Source: Terracoccus sp. 273MFTsu3.1 (GTDB lineage Bacteria; Actinomycetota; Actinomycetes; Actinomycetales; Dermatophilaceae). From it: a stretch of 64,000 nucleotides of DNA. Position numbers and translations under genes: made by a program. How positions within the stretch are numbered: the stretch's first letter is position 1; the number at the start of each line of letters is the position of its first letter. The stretch is taken from positions 187,095 through 251,094 of the forward strand of contig NZ_KB911823.1 of assembly GCF_000383675.1 (NCBI RefSeq), written 5' to 3'. Below are positions 43,276-51,359 of this stretch, in pieces. The notes beneath the pieces are model-generated. The model saw only the letters and a program-made list of their open reading frames with translations. It was not told where the DNA came from and searched no databases.

Positions 43276-44391
43276 ATGCCCGCCGACCCCGAGCCCGCTG
43301 CCGACACCCGCCTCCTGACGATCGGGGAGGTCGCCCGTCGGAGCGGCCTCACCGCCAGCGCCCTGCGCTTCTACGACCGTGAGGGCATGCTCGTGCCGGC
43401 AGACGTCGACGCCCTGACGGGCTACCGGAGGTATGCCGTCGCGCAGGTCCGCGCCGCCCGTCTCCTCGCGTCACTGCGCCGAGTCGGTATGCCGCTCGCC
43501 GAGGTCGCGCTCGTGCTCGACGAGGACGCGCGCGGTGCGTCCGGCACGGCCGCTGACGTCGTCACCGCCCACGAGCAGCGCCTCGTCGACGGGTTGGCGG
43601 ACGCCAGGCGCGAGATCGTGCGCACCCTGGCCCTCCTCGCAGAGCGCGAGCATGCTGGCTCGGAGGCCTGTCGGGTCGCGGTCCGTGCCGGAGAGCTCGC
43701 GGCGGCGCTGGCGTCCGTCCGGTTCGCCGTGGCGCCGGGGGAGCCGGCCGCGGGCGCCCCGGACGGGGTGGACCTGCGGGTGCTCACCGGCATCCTCGTC
43801 GAGGTGTGCGGGGAGGAGCTGCGGTGCGTCGCCACCGACCGCTACCGACTCGCGGTGGGCTGGGCTGCAATCGTCGGACTCCCGGCGGCCTCGCCGGACG
43901 CACCGCTGGCCGCGGTCGTCCCGATCGCGTGGGCTGACCGGGTCACCGACGCGTGCGCCGCCGTCGGTGCCGACTCCGAGGTCGTGCTCGAGCTGCGGCC
44001 GGGTCGGGTGGGCGCGACCGTGGACGGCGGACTGGTCGCGACACCGGTGCTCCCGGGCTCCTTCCCCGACTACCGGAGCATCGTGACCGCCGACGCGGGT
44101 CGCGAGGGGGTCGACGCCGCGGGCCTGCTGGCGCTCCTGCCGGTCGAGAGGCAGACGGTCGGGCTCGTCGTCCGCGACGGTTCCGTCCATGTGGCCGCCA
44201 GGGACGACGCAGGTGCCGACGACGTCGCCGACGTCCTCGTCGACCCGGAGTTCCTCCACGAGGCGCTCTCCGTCGCCGGTGCCCGGCCGACGCTCGTCCT
44301 CGACGGCCCGCACCGCCCCCTCGCCGTCCGCGGCGAGGGTGCCGGCACCTCGGTCCTCATGCCCGTCGCGGCCGAGTCCTCGGGTCCGTGA
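43276..44391 (+). CDS. MerR-type regulator fused to DNA sliding-clamp (DnaN-like) domains
   Basis: A 371-residue fusion. Residues ~13-80 are a MerR winged HTH (TIGEVARRSGLTASALRFYD, then TGYRRYAV), and ~95-128 a helical dimerisation arm. From ~133 the sequence resembles sliding-clamp domain 2: LTGILVEVCGEELRCVATDRYRLAV, split at 170-194. Domain 3 follows: LPGSFPDYRSIV (259-270), DPEFLHEAL (323-331) and the C-terminal DGPHRPLAVR...SVLMPV. Clamp domain 1 is absent. It may act as a DNA-bound regulator that docks clamp partners or senses replication; this is inference. The stop overlaps the next gene (GTGA). Confidence 0.85.
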   Translation: MPADPEPAADTRLLTIGEVARRSGLTASALRFYDREGMLVPADVDALTGYRRYAVAQVRAARLLASLRRVGMPLAEVALVLDEDARGASGTAADVVTAHEQRLVDGLADARREIVRTLALLAEREHAGSEACRVAVRAGELAAALASVRFAVAPGEPAAGAPDGVDLRVLTGILVEVCGEELRCVATDRYRLAVGWAAIVGLPAASPDAPLAAVVPIAWADRVTDACAAVGADSEVVLELRPGRVGATVDGGLVATPVLPGSFPDYRSIVTADAGREGVDAAGLLALLPVERQTVGLVVRDGSVHVAARDDAGADDVADVLVDPEFLHEALSVAGARPTLVLDGPHRPLAVRGEGAGTSVLMPVAAESSGP

Positions 44392-44726
44392 GCGTCCTCG
44401 TCCACGGGTGCCGCCGCTGCGGACACCAGCAGGCGTGGCACGAGTCCGGCAACGGCGGCTACACGCCGTGCCGGTGCTGCCGTGCGGGGACGTCCGACCC
44501 CGACCCGGCACCCACGCTGCTACCGACGTGGAGCTCGCCGGACGGCATACGCGAGCGGCTCTGGGAGCCCGGCAGCCGTCGCAACGCGGGCACGATGCAC
44601 GCGACGACGACGTGCGGGTGCGACGCCTGCCACGCGGCGTTCCGCGCGGAGCGCGTCGCCACGGACGGTGCGTCGGGCGGCGCGGCCCCGAGCTCGCAGA
44701 GCGGCCAGGCGCGGGCGGCGGGATGA
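44388..44726 (+). CDS. Cysteine-rich small protein coupled to the MerR-clamp fusion
   Basis: A 112-residue protein starting at GTG 44388, overlapping the fusion gene stop. Cysteines at 8, 11, 28, 30, 31, 76, 78 and 81 form CxxC, CxCC and CxCxxC groups, suggesting one or two zinc ribbons. Otherwise it is polar, with no membrane segment and a Gly/Ala/Ser-rich end. I do not recognise the family. The tight coupling suggests it acts with the MerR-clamp protein, perhaps as a zinc-bound partner. Confidence 0.65.
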   Translation: MSVLVHGCRRCGHQQAWHESGNGGYTPCRCCRAGTSDPDPAPTLLPTWSSPDGIRERLWEPGSRRNAGTMHATTTCGCDACHAAFRAERVATDGASGGAAPSSQSGQARAAG

Positions 44727-44811
44727 CGCGTCGAGAGCACCCCTTCGCGGCTCCTAGACTGGAGGGGTTGTCCGGCCGCTGACGTAGTGCGGCACCGATA
44801 GGAGGAATGCC

Positions 44812-46410
44812 GTGATCGTCGCCACCGGGATCGAGCTGCGTGCCGGGGCGCGCCTGCTCGTCGAGGACGCCAGCTTCAGGATCGACGCGGGTGACCGCAT
44901 CGGGCTCGTGGGACGCAACGGTGCCGGCAAGACGACCCTGACCAAGGTGCTCGCCGGGGAAGGCCAGCCGGCCGCCGGGACCGTGACCCGCACGGGCGCC
45001 GTCGGCTACCTGCCGCAGGACCCCCGCACGGGCGACCTCGACATGCTCGCCCGCGACCGCATCCTCTCCGCCCGCGGGTTGGACGCCATCGTGCGCCAGC
45101 GGTCCGAGGCCGAGGCGCGGATGGGCAGCGACGACGAGCTGGTGCGGGACAAGGCGATGCGCGCCTACACCCGTCTCGAGGTGGAGTTCGAGGCTCAGGG
45201 CGGGTATGCCGCCGAGTCCGAGGCCGCGTCCATCGCGAGCGCCCTCAACCTCGAGGAGCGCATCCTCGGCCAACCGCTCGGCACCCTCTCGGGTGGCCAG
45301 CGTCGCCGCGTCGAGCTGTCACGGATCCTCTTCTCCGGCAACGAGACCCTGCTCCTCGACGAGCCGACCAACCACCTCGACGCCGACTCGATCATCTGGC
45401 TGAGGGAGTACCTCCGCGCCTACAAGGGCGGGCTCATCATCATCAGCCACGACGCCGAGATGCTCGATGCCGTCGTCAACAAGGTCTACCACCTCGACGC
45501 GAACCGCTCGGCGCTCGACGTCTACAACGTCAGCTGGAAGACCTATCTCCAGGCGCGCGAGACGGATGAGAAGCGCCGCCGCCGCGAGCTGCAGAACGCC
45601 CAGAAGAAGGCCGGCGCGCTCATGGCGCAGGCCGACAAGATGCGCGCCAAGGCGACCAAGGCGACGGCGGCCCAGAACATGGCCAAACGCGCCGAGCGAC
45701 TCCTCGCCGGCGTCGAGGGCGAGCGGGTCCAGGACAAGGTGGCCAAGCTCCGCTTCCCCAAGCCGGCCGCCTGCGGCAAGACGCCCCTGCGGGCGTCCGG
45801 GCTCTCCCGCTCCTACGGCTCGCTCGAGGTCTTCACCGACGTGGACCTCGCCATCGACCGCGGCAGCAAGGTCGTGGTGCTCGGTCTCAACGGTGCCGGC
45901 AAGACGACGCTGCTGCGGATGCTCGCGGGCGTCGACACCCCCGACACCGGCGAGGTCGAGCCCGGTCACGGGCTGCGCCTCGGCTACTACGCCCAGGAGC
46001 ACGAGAACCTCGACGTCGGTCGCACGGTCCTCGAGAACATGAAGTCGGCCGCGCCGGAGCTCGGCGAGACCGAGGTGCGCAAGGTGCTCGGCTCCTTCCT
46101 CTTCTCGGGCGACGACGTGCACAAGCCCGCGGGCGTGCTCTCGGGCGGGGAGAAGACGCGGCTGTCGCTCGCCCTGCTCGTCGTCTCGGCGGCCAACGTG
46201 CTGCTCCTCGACGAGCCCACCAACAACCTCGACCCCGCCTCACGGGCCGAGATCCTCGGGGCCCTGTCGACCTTCGAGGGTGCCGTCGTGCTCGTCACCC
46301 ACGACGAAGGGGCCGTCGAGGCGCTCGAGCCCGAGCGCATCCTCCTGCTGCCCGATGGCGTCGAGGACCTCTGGGGCCCGGACTACCTGGACCTCATCTC
46401 GCTGGCCTGA
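44812..46410 (+). CDS. ABC-F family ATPase
   Basis: A 532-residue ABC-F protein (ribosome-bound translation factor or antibiotic-protection type; Rv1473 equivalent). It has two ATPase domains and no membrane region: Walker A sites GRNGAGKTT and GLNGAGKTT, signatures LSGGQRRR and LSGGEKTR, and the linker between them is rich in Lys/Arg (AQNMAKRAERLL). ABC-F proteins act at the ribosomal E site. The GTG start has AGGAGG 6 nt upstream and a TAGACT -10 at 44755-44760. No drug-specific signature can be assigned. Confidence 0.93.
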   Translation: MIVATGIELRAGARLLVEDASFRIDAGDRIGLVGRNGAGKTTLTKVLAGEGQPAAGTVTRTGAVGYLPQDPRTGDLDMLARDRILSARGLDAIVRQRSEAEARMGSDDELVRDKAMRAYTRLEVEFEAQGGYAAESEAASIASALNLEERILGQPLGTLSGGQRRRVELSRILFSGNETLLLDEPTNHLDADSIIWLREYLRAYKGGLIIISHDAEMLDAVVNKVYHLDANRSALDVYNVSWKTYLQARETDEKRRRRELQNAQKKAGALMAQADKMRAKATKATAAQNMAKRAERLLAGVEGERVQDKVAKLRFPKPAACGKTPLRASGLSRSYGSLEVFTDVDLAIDRGSKVVVLGLNGAGKTTLLRMLAGVDTPDTGEVEPGHGLRLGYYAQEHENLDVGRTVLENMKSAAPELGETEVRKVLGSFLFSGDDVHKPAGVLSGGEKTRLSLALLVVSAANVLLLDEPTNNLDPASRAEILGALSTFEGAVVLVTHDEGAVEALEPERILLLPDGVEDLWGPDYLDLISLA

Positions 46411-46431
46411 GCCTGTCGGCCCTCGTCGTGG

Positions 46432-46455
46432 GGCGCCAGTGGCTACGTTGGCGCC
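46432..46455 (+). promoter_or_regulatory. Inverted repeat and -10-like site before the 237-residue membrane protein
   Basis: GGCGCCA (46432-46438) pairs with TGGCGCC (46449-46455), directly before the ATG at 46456. TACGTT at 46444-46449 lies 7 nt before the ATG, as in leaderless actinobacterial genes. Confidence 0.35.
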
Positions 46456-47169
46456 ATGACATCGAGCGCGAGGCGACGACGGCGCCGTGAGCCGCGCTCG
46501 AGCGCCGGCGAGAACCGCCTGTGGCCGGCTCTCGCGGTCGTCGTGGCGGCGCTGGCGTACGCGGTGCTGCCGGAGAGCCTCCTCGTCGGCCCCCGGCTGG
46601 CCATCCCCGTGGTCGAGCTCGTGCTGCTGGGTGCCCTCGTCGCGACGAACCCGCGTCGCCTGGTCCGGCAGACGCGCTGGTCCCGGGTCGTCTCCATCGT
46701 TCTCGCGTGCCTGGTCATCGCGACGAACCTCTTTGCGCTCGGCATGCTCGTGCGGAGCCTCACCTCGTCCGAGCCGGGCGGGATGCCCCTGCTGCTCGCC
46801 GGGATGCAGGTGTGGCTGACCAACGTCATCGGCTTCGGCCTGCTCTTCTGGGAGATCGACCGTGGCGGACCGGTCGCACGGCACACGGTCGTGCGCGACC
46901 GGCTCCCGCCGGCCGACTGGCGCTTCTCGCAGGACGAGAACCAGGACGCGATCACCGAGGTCGCCGCGACCTCGAGCGCACGGAGCAACTGGCGGCCCGA
47001 GTTCATCGACTACCTCTACGTGTCCCTGACGAACTCGAGCGCGTTCAGCCCCACCGACACGATGCCGCTGTCGGCCCGGGCCAAGGCCCTCATGGGACTC
47101 GAGGCGACGGCTGCGTTGCTCACGTCGCTGCTCGTCGTGGCCCGAGCCGTGGGTGCCCTCGGGCAGTGA
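46456..47169 (+). CDS. Hypothetical membrane protein, DUF1345-like
   Basis: A 237-residue protein with a strongly basic N-terminus (TSSARRRRRREPR) and about five hydrophobic segments (near 24-40, 46-62, 76-98, 107-125, 210-232). The long polar stretch before the last helix (YLYVSLTNSSAFSPTDTMPLS, split) resembles the loop of DUF1345 proteins, but the match is loose. I cannot name a function. It is placed between an ABC-F ATPase and a zinc-ribbon miniprotein, with a 90-bp AT-rich gap after it. Confidence 0.7.
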   Translation: MTSSARRRRRREPRSSAGENRLWPALAVVVAALAYAVLPESLLVGPRLAIPVVELVLLGALVATNPRRLVRQTRWSRVVSIVLACLVIATNLFALGMLVRSLTSSEPGGMPLLLAGMQVWLTNVIGFGLLFWEIDRGGPVARHTVVRDRLPPADWRFSQDENQDAITEVAATSSARSNWRPEFIDYLYVSLTNSSAFSPTDTMPLSARAKALMGLEATAALLTSLLVVARAVGALGQ

Positions 47170-47180
47170 GCCCGCACCCG

Positions 47181-47230
47181 GGCATACATAAGCAAATAGT
47201 TGGGCTCACATAATGGACGGTTATTGTATC
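47181..47230 (+). promoter_or_regulatory. AT-rich promoter region of the zinc-ribbon miniprotein
   Basis: The stretch from 47185 to 47230 is clearly AT-richer than its surroundings (agcaaatagt, taatgg, ttattgtat). TTGGGC (47200-47205) and TATTGT (47222-47227) are spaced by 16 bp and form a plausible promoter. Confidence 0.5.
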
Positions 47231-47259
47231 TGCGTGGGTCGATCGAGACACTGTCTGCC

Positions 47260-47475
47260 ATGCCCACCGACCACCACCTCACCTGCCCGTACTGCTCGGG
47301 CGAGGACCTGACTCCGTTCCCGGACCCCACCTCTGCGTGGTCGTGCCTGGACTGTGCGCGGGTCTTCCGGGTCGAGCTGGTCCAGCCTGCGTCGGTGACC
47401 GGCTGGGGCGTCCTGCGCGTCGTCGTCCCGCGCTCGACGGTCGGTCAGGCGCCCGCTCCGGCGGTGGCGGCCTGA
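47260..47475 (+). CDS. Small zinc-ribbon protein
   Basis: A 71-residue protein starting at ATG 47260. CPYC (residues 9-12) and CLDC (29-32) form a classic zinc ribbon, followed by FRVELV and a hydrophobic-basic end. A longer in-frame ORF from 47200 would start inside the AT-rich promoter and is not favoured. It resembles small regulatory zinc-ribbon proteins of actinobacteria but I cannot name a role. The AT-rich upstream region suggests regulated expression. Confidence 0.65.
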   Translation: MPTDHHLTCPYCSGEDLTPFPDPTSAWSCLDCARVFRVELVQPASVTGWGVLRVVVPRSTVGQAPAPAVAA

Positions 47476-47503
47476 GCCCGGTGGCCTCGCCGTGACCCAC
47501 GGG

Positions 47504-47509
47504 TAGCCT
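47504..47509 (+). promoter_or_regulatory. -10 element of the enoyl-CoA hydratase gene
   Basis: TAGCCT lies 6 nt before the ATG at 47516, the spacing expected for a leaderless transcript. Confidence 0.4.
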
Positions 47510-47515
47510 GCGTCC

Positions 47516-48289
47516 ATGACGCATCCGCACCTCGTCGTCGAGACCGACGGACCGGTCCGCACCCTCACGCTCGACCACCCGGAGAAGCGCAACGCGCAGA
47601 CCCCGTCGCTGTGGGCGGCGCTCGCCGACGAGGCGCGGTCCGTCCCCGAGGACGTACGCGTCGTCGTCCTCCGCGGAGCCGGTGACGCCTTCTCCGCCGG
47701 CATCGACACCGCCATGTTCACCCCGGAGGGTGTGCCCGGGGAGGAGAGCGTCGCCCAGCTCGCCGCAGGAGGCCCCGAGGCCGTCCAGCGTGGGATCGCG
47801 GCCTACCAGGAGGGGTTCACCGCGTGGGCGGAGTGCCCGGCCGTCGTCGTGGCGCAGGTGCACGGCTACGCGATCGGCGCCGGCCTCCAGCTGGCGCTCG
47901 CGGCCGATCTGCGCGTCGCGGCGCTCGACGCCTGGTTCGCCATGCGTGAGACGAGCCTCGGTCTCGTGCCCGACCTCGGGGGCACCGGCCCCCTCGTCCA
48001 CCTCGTGGGCTATGCCCGGGCCCTCGAGATCTGTGCGACGGGGCGCAAGATCTCGGCGCCCGAGGCGCACAGCATCGGGCTCGTCGGCACGCTCGCACCG
48101 GCGGCGGACCTCGAGGACGTGACCGGCTCCCTCGTCGAGGCGCTGCTGGCGGCGCCGGCACCCGCCCTGAGAGCCCTCAAGCCGCTGTTGCGGGGCGCGA
48201 TGGACGCAGGCCGGGACGCGCAGCTCGCCCGCGAGCGGGAGGCCCAGACCGGGCTGCTCCAGGCGATGCTCGGCGGATTCGGCGCCTGA
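47516..48289 (+). CDS. echA: Enoyl-CoA hydratase/isomerase family protein
   Basis: A 257-residue crotonase-fold enzyme. VVVLRGAGDAFSAGIDTAM is the first oxyanion segment and HGYAIGAGLQLALAADLRVA the second, carrying the Glu/Asp region; ETSLGLVPDLGGTG follows. Enzymes of this kind hydrate enoyl-CoAs or run related CoA reactions; the precise substrate is unclear. In Mtb the matching echA12 lies next to the ABC-F gene, as here. Confidence 0.9.
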   Translation: MTHPHLVVETDGPVRTLTLDHPEKRNAQTPSLWAALADEARSVPEDVRVVVLRGAGDAFSAGIDTAMFTPEGVPGEESVAQLAAGGPEAVQRGIAAYQEGFTAWAECPAVVVAQVHGYAIGAGLQLALAADLRVAALDAWFAMRETSLGLVPDLGGTGPLVHLVGYARALEICATGRKISAPEAHSIGLVGTLAPAADLEDVTGSLVEALLAAPAPALRALKPLLRGAMDAGRDAQLAREREAQTGLLQAMLGGFGA

Positions 48290-48379
48290 GCCCCGCCCCG
48301 GACCCCGCTGATCTGGGGGTCGGGGGAATCGCTGTCGGTCCCTCGGGGTTGGATCAAGGGACTGAAGGAGGTCTGTGCC

Positions 48380-50308
48380 GTGGGCATGCAGCCGTGGATG
48401 GCGATGCGATCGATGTCGCGCGACTCGTCGGTGGCCGAGCGGAGCCTGTCGCCGGGCACGCGCCGCCGCGTCCTGACCTACGCCGCGCCGTACCGCCGGG
48501 CGATCATCGCCTTCCTGGCGGTGGTCGTCGTCGACTCGGTGCTCGTCGTCACGGTGCCGCTCCTCATCAAGAGCCTCGTCGACGACGGAGTCATCCCGAA
48601 GGACTCGTCCGTCGTCGTCCGGCTCTCGCTCGTCGTCGCGGTGATCGCCATCGCCGACGCCGTGCTGACCGTCATCTCTCGGTGGTACTCCTCCCGCATC
48701 GGTGAGGGTCTGATCAACGACCTGCGCACCCAGGTCTTCGCCCACGTGCTCCGCCAGCCGATCGCCTTCTTCACCCGCGCCCAGACCGGCTCGCTGGTCT
48801 CCCGGCTCAACAACGACGTCGTCGGCGCGCAGCAGGCGTTCACGTCCGTGCTGTCCAACGTCGTCTCCAACATCGTGTCGGTGGCGCTCGTCATCGCGGC
48901 GATGCTCGCCCTGTCGTGGCAGCTGACGCTGGGCTCGCTGCTGCTCGTGCCGCTCTTCCTCGTCCCGGCCAAGCTCATGGGCCAGCGGCTCGCGACCCTC
49001 GCGCACCGCCAGATGACGCTCAACGCCGACATGGGCACGCGGATGACCGAACGCTTCAACGTCGCGGGTGCCCTGCTCGTCAAGCTCTTCGGCCATCCCG
49101 CCCGTGAGGAGGCCGAGTACGCAGAGCGCGCCGGCCGGGTGCGTGACATCGGCATCCAGATCGCGCTCAACCGCACCATCTTCATGGCCGCCCTGACCCT
49201 CGTCGCGGCGCTGGCGACCGCGATGATCTACGGCTTCGGCGGTGTCATGGCCGTGAACGGCACGCTCTCCGTCGGCACGCTCCTGGCCCTGGCTGCTCTG
49301 CTCGCCCGCCTCTACGGTCCGCTCACGTCGCTGTCCAACGTGCGGGTCGACATCATGACGGCGCTCATCTCCTTCGAGCGCGTCTTCGAGGTGCTCGACC
49401 TCGAGCCGCTCGTCAAGGAACGCCCCGGTGCCGTCGACCTGCCCGACGGACCCCTGGGCGTCGAGCTCGACCACGTGGGGTTCCGCTACCCGTCCGCCGA
49501 CGAGGTGTCGCTCGCCTCACTCGAGTCCGTGGCGTCCGGTGACCGGCGCGGCAGCGGCGTCGTGCTCCACGACGTCACCGTCGCAGCTCCCTCCGGCCAC
49601 CTCGTCGCGCTCGTCGGACCCTCAGGTGCCGGCAAGACGACGCTCACCTCGCTCGTGTCCCGGCTCTACGACCCGAGCGAGGGCGCGGTGCGCATCGGTG
49701 GCGTCGACCTGCGCGACGTCACGATGACCTCTCTGCGCGACCGCGTCGGCGTCGTGACCCAGGAGGCCCACCTCTTCCACGACACGATCCGGGCCAACCT
49801 GCTCTACGCGCGGCCCGACGCCACCGACGACGAGATCCACGCTGCGCTGCGGGCCGCCCAGATCAGCGACCTCGTCGCCGAGCTCCCCGAGGGGCTCGAC
49901 ACCGTCGTCGGCGACCGCGGCCACCGGCTCAGCGGCGGTGAGAAGCAGCGGTTGGCCATCGCGCGGCTGCTCCTCAAGGCGCCCGACGTCGTCGTGCTCG
50001 ACGAGGCGACGGCGCACCTCGACTCCGAGTCGGAGGTCGCGGTGCAGCGCGCGCTCGACGCGGCCCTGGAGGGGCGCACCTCGATCGTCATCGCCCACCG
50101 GCTGTCGACGATCCGCCAGGCGGACCTCATCGTCGTGCTCGACCACGGTCGCGTCGTCGAGACCGGCCGGCACTCCGAGCTGCTTGCCGCTGGTGGCCTC
50201 TACGCAGACCTCCACGCGACCCAGTTCGACGACCAGACCGTCGAGCGGCCCGGGCGAGCCGACCGTGAGCTCACGGGGCTGGAGCGCGACGCGCTCGACC
50301 ACGTCTGA
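48380..50308 (+). CDS. ABC transporter, fused permease-ATPase (exporter)
   Basis: A 642-residue type I ABC exporter half-transporter. Residues ~1-330 are the membrane domain with six helices; residues ~365-610 are the ATPase domain with Walker A GPSGAGKTTLTS, the signature LSGGEKQRLAIA and Walker B VVVLDEATAHLD. The N-terminus (MGMQPWMAMRSMSRD) is not conserved. It probably works as a homodimer. Substrate unknown: lipid, peptide or drug. Converges closely on the SRPBCC gene (14 bp apart). Confidence 0.92.
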   Translation: MGMQPWMAMRSMSRDSSVAERSLSPGTRRRVLTYAAPYRRAIIAFLAVVVVDSVLVVTVPLLIKSLVDDGVIPKDSSVVVRLSLVVAVIAIADAVLTVISRWYSSRIGEGLINDLRTQVFAHVLRQPIAFFTRAQTGSLVSRLNNDVVGAQQAFTSVLSNVVSNIVSVALVIAAMLALSWQLTLGSLLLVPLFLVPAKLMGQRLATLAHRQMTLNADMGTRMTERFNVAGALLVKLFGHPAREEAEYAERAGRVRDIGIQIALNRTIFMAALTLVAALATAMIYGFGGVMAVNGTLSVGTLLALAALLARLYGPLTSLSNVRVDIMTALISFERVFEVLDLEPLVKERPGAVDLPDGPLGVELDHVGFRYPSADEVSLASLESVASGDRRGSGVVLHDVTVAAPSGHLVALVGPSGAGKTTLTSLVSRLYDPSEGAVRIGGVDLRDVTMTSLRDRVGVVTQEAHLFHDTIRANLLYARPDATDDEIHAALRAAQISDLVAELPEGLDTVVGDRGHRLSGGEKQRLAIARLLLKAPDVVVLDEATAHLDSESEVAVQRALDAALEGRTSIVIAHRLSTIRQADLIVVLDHGRVVETGRHSELLAAGGLYADLHATQFDDQTVERPGRADRELTGLERDALDHV

Positions 50309-50322
50309 GCACGGCCGTCGGG

Positions 50323-50892
50323 TCAGGCGCGACCGCGCTCCAGCCGCTCCTCGAGTCCGGCGGCGAGGCCGGCCACGGTGACGAGGTCCACGAGGCCGCC
50401 GAGGCTGTGGGCCAATCGCCGGTGACGGACCGGGCCGAGCCGCAGACGCAGGTGGACGCGCGTGCGGTCGCCGTCGGCCCGCTGCAGTCGGAGGCACCAC
50501 GTCAGGTCGGTGCGGCCCCGGGTGGAAGCGAAGAGCAGATGCGTGGCCGGTTCGAGCTCGACGACCGTGAAGGTCGCGTCCGCGCCGCCCCAGTCGGGGA
50601 TGACGTCCCCGACCGCGAGCCCCTGCAGGCCAGGGTCGAGGTGCCGCAGGGCGCGCCGCGATCGCGGGACGGCTCGCTCGACGGCCCGCGGGAGGTACCA
50701 GCCGGCGCGTCGCCTGCCGAGCTGGACGAGCCACGGCCAGACCCGCTCCGGCGAGCCCGACACGGTGAAGGCTCGGTCCATGACGACGTCGGCGGACACC
50801 AGGCTGTCGCCGGGCAGGTGGGCACGCTGCTCAGTGACGGTCGGTCGGACCAGTAGCCGGAGTCGGTCGGGCGCGGTGTCGCCGGTCGTCAT
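50323..50892 (-). CDS. SRPBCC-family lipid/polyketide-binding protein
   Basis: A 189-residue START/SRPBCC-like protein. The fold's opening VMDRAFTVSGSPERVWPWLVQLGRRRAGWYLP (long, about residues 37-70) and VGDVIPDWGGADATFTV fit polyketide cyclase-like binders with a hydrophobic cavity. The ATG at 50892 gives the conserved start; a longer in-frame ORF upstream adds non-conserved Ser/Arg. Convergent with the ABC exporter. Ligand unknown. Confidence 0.8.
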   Translation of the reverse strand: MTTGDTAPDRLRLLVRPTVTEQRAHLPGDSLVSADVVMDRAFTVSGSPERVWPWLVQLGRRRAGWYLPRAVERAVPRSRRALRHLDPGLQGLAVGDVIPDWGGADATFTVVELEPATHLLFASTRGRTDLTWCLRLQRADGDRTRVHLRLRLGPVRHRRLAHSLGGLVDLVTVAGLAAGLEERLERGRA

Positions 50893-50911
50893 CGTCGTGC
50901 CGAGGGCTCGC

Positions 50912-51277
50912 TCATCGCGAGAGCTGCTGGAGCGCCCACGTGTTGCCGTCCGGGTCGCTGAGGTGGGCGTACTTGACGCCACCCATGTCCTGGACCTCCG
51001 AGACGTCGACCCCGTTGCCGGTCAGCGTCTCCCGCGCCTCGACGATGTCGTCGACGACGAGATGCAGGTTCTGCACGCGGGGCGCGTCCGGTGCGCTCAT
51101 CCCGACGCCGATGACGATCGAGCAGCTCGACCCCGGCGGCGTCAGCTGCACGACGCGCATGCCGTTGCCCGGCTCGACGTCGTGGTCGAGGACGAAGCCC
51201 ATGCCCTGGGCGTAGAAGGCCAGGCTGGCGTCGACGTCGGTGGTCGGGAGGGGGACGAGTTCCAGGCGCATGTCCAT
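50912..51277 (-). CDS. VOC-family glyoxalase-like protein
   Basis: A 121-residue VOC protein. LVPLPTTDVDASLAFYAQGMG opens the fold and KYAHLSDPDGNTWALQQ ends it, with the Gly/Asp metal-site residues in place. The ATG at 51277 is preceded by AGAGGAGCC. It lies 19 bp upstream of the SRPBCC gene, so the two may be co-expressed. Function unknown. Confidence 0.87.
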   Translation of the reverse strand: MDMRLELVPLPTTDVDASLAFYAQGMGFVLDHDVEPGNGMRVVQLTPPGSSCSIVIGVGMSAPDAPRVQNLHLVVDDIVEARETLTGNGVDVSEVQDMGGVKYAHLSDPDGNTWALQQLSR

Positions 51278-51359
51278 GCGGGCTCCTCTGAAGGTGTGAC
51301 GGCGTGCTCGGACGTCGACCTTCTCACCCGGGAGGCTCCGCGCGGGGCAGGACTGGTCC

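Noticed and set aside
47185-47230. AT-rich segment as a prophage or IS boundary
   Set aside because: Only about 45 bp, with no integrase, tRNA or flanking repeats; a promoter explains it better.
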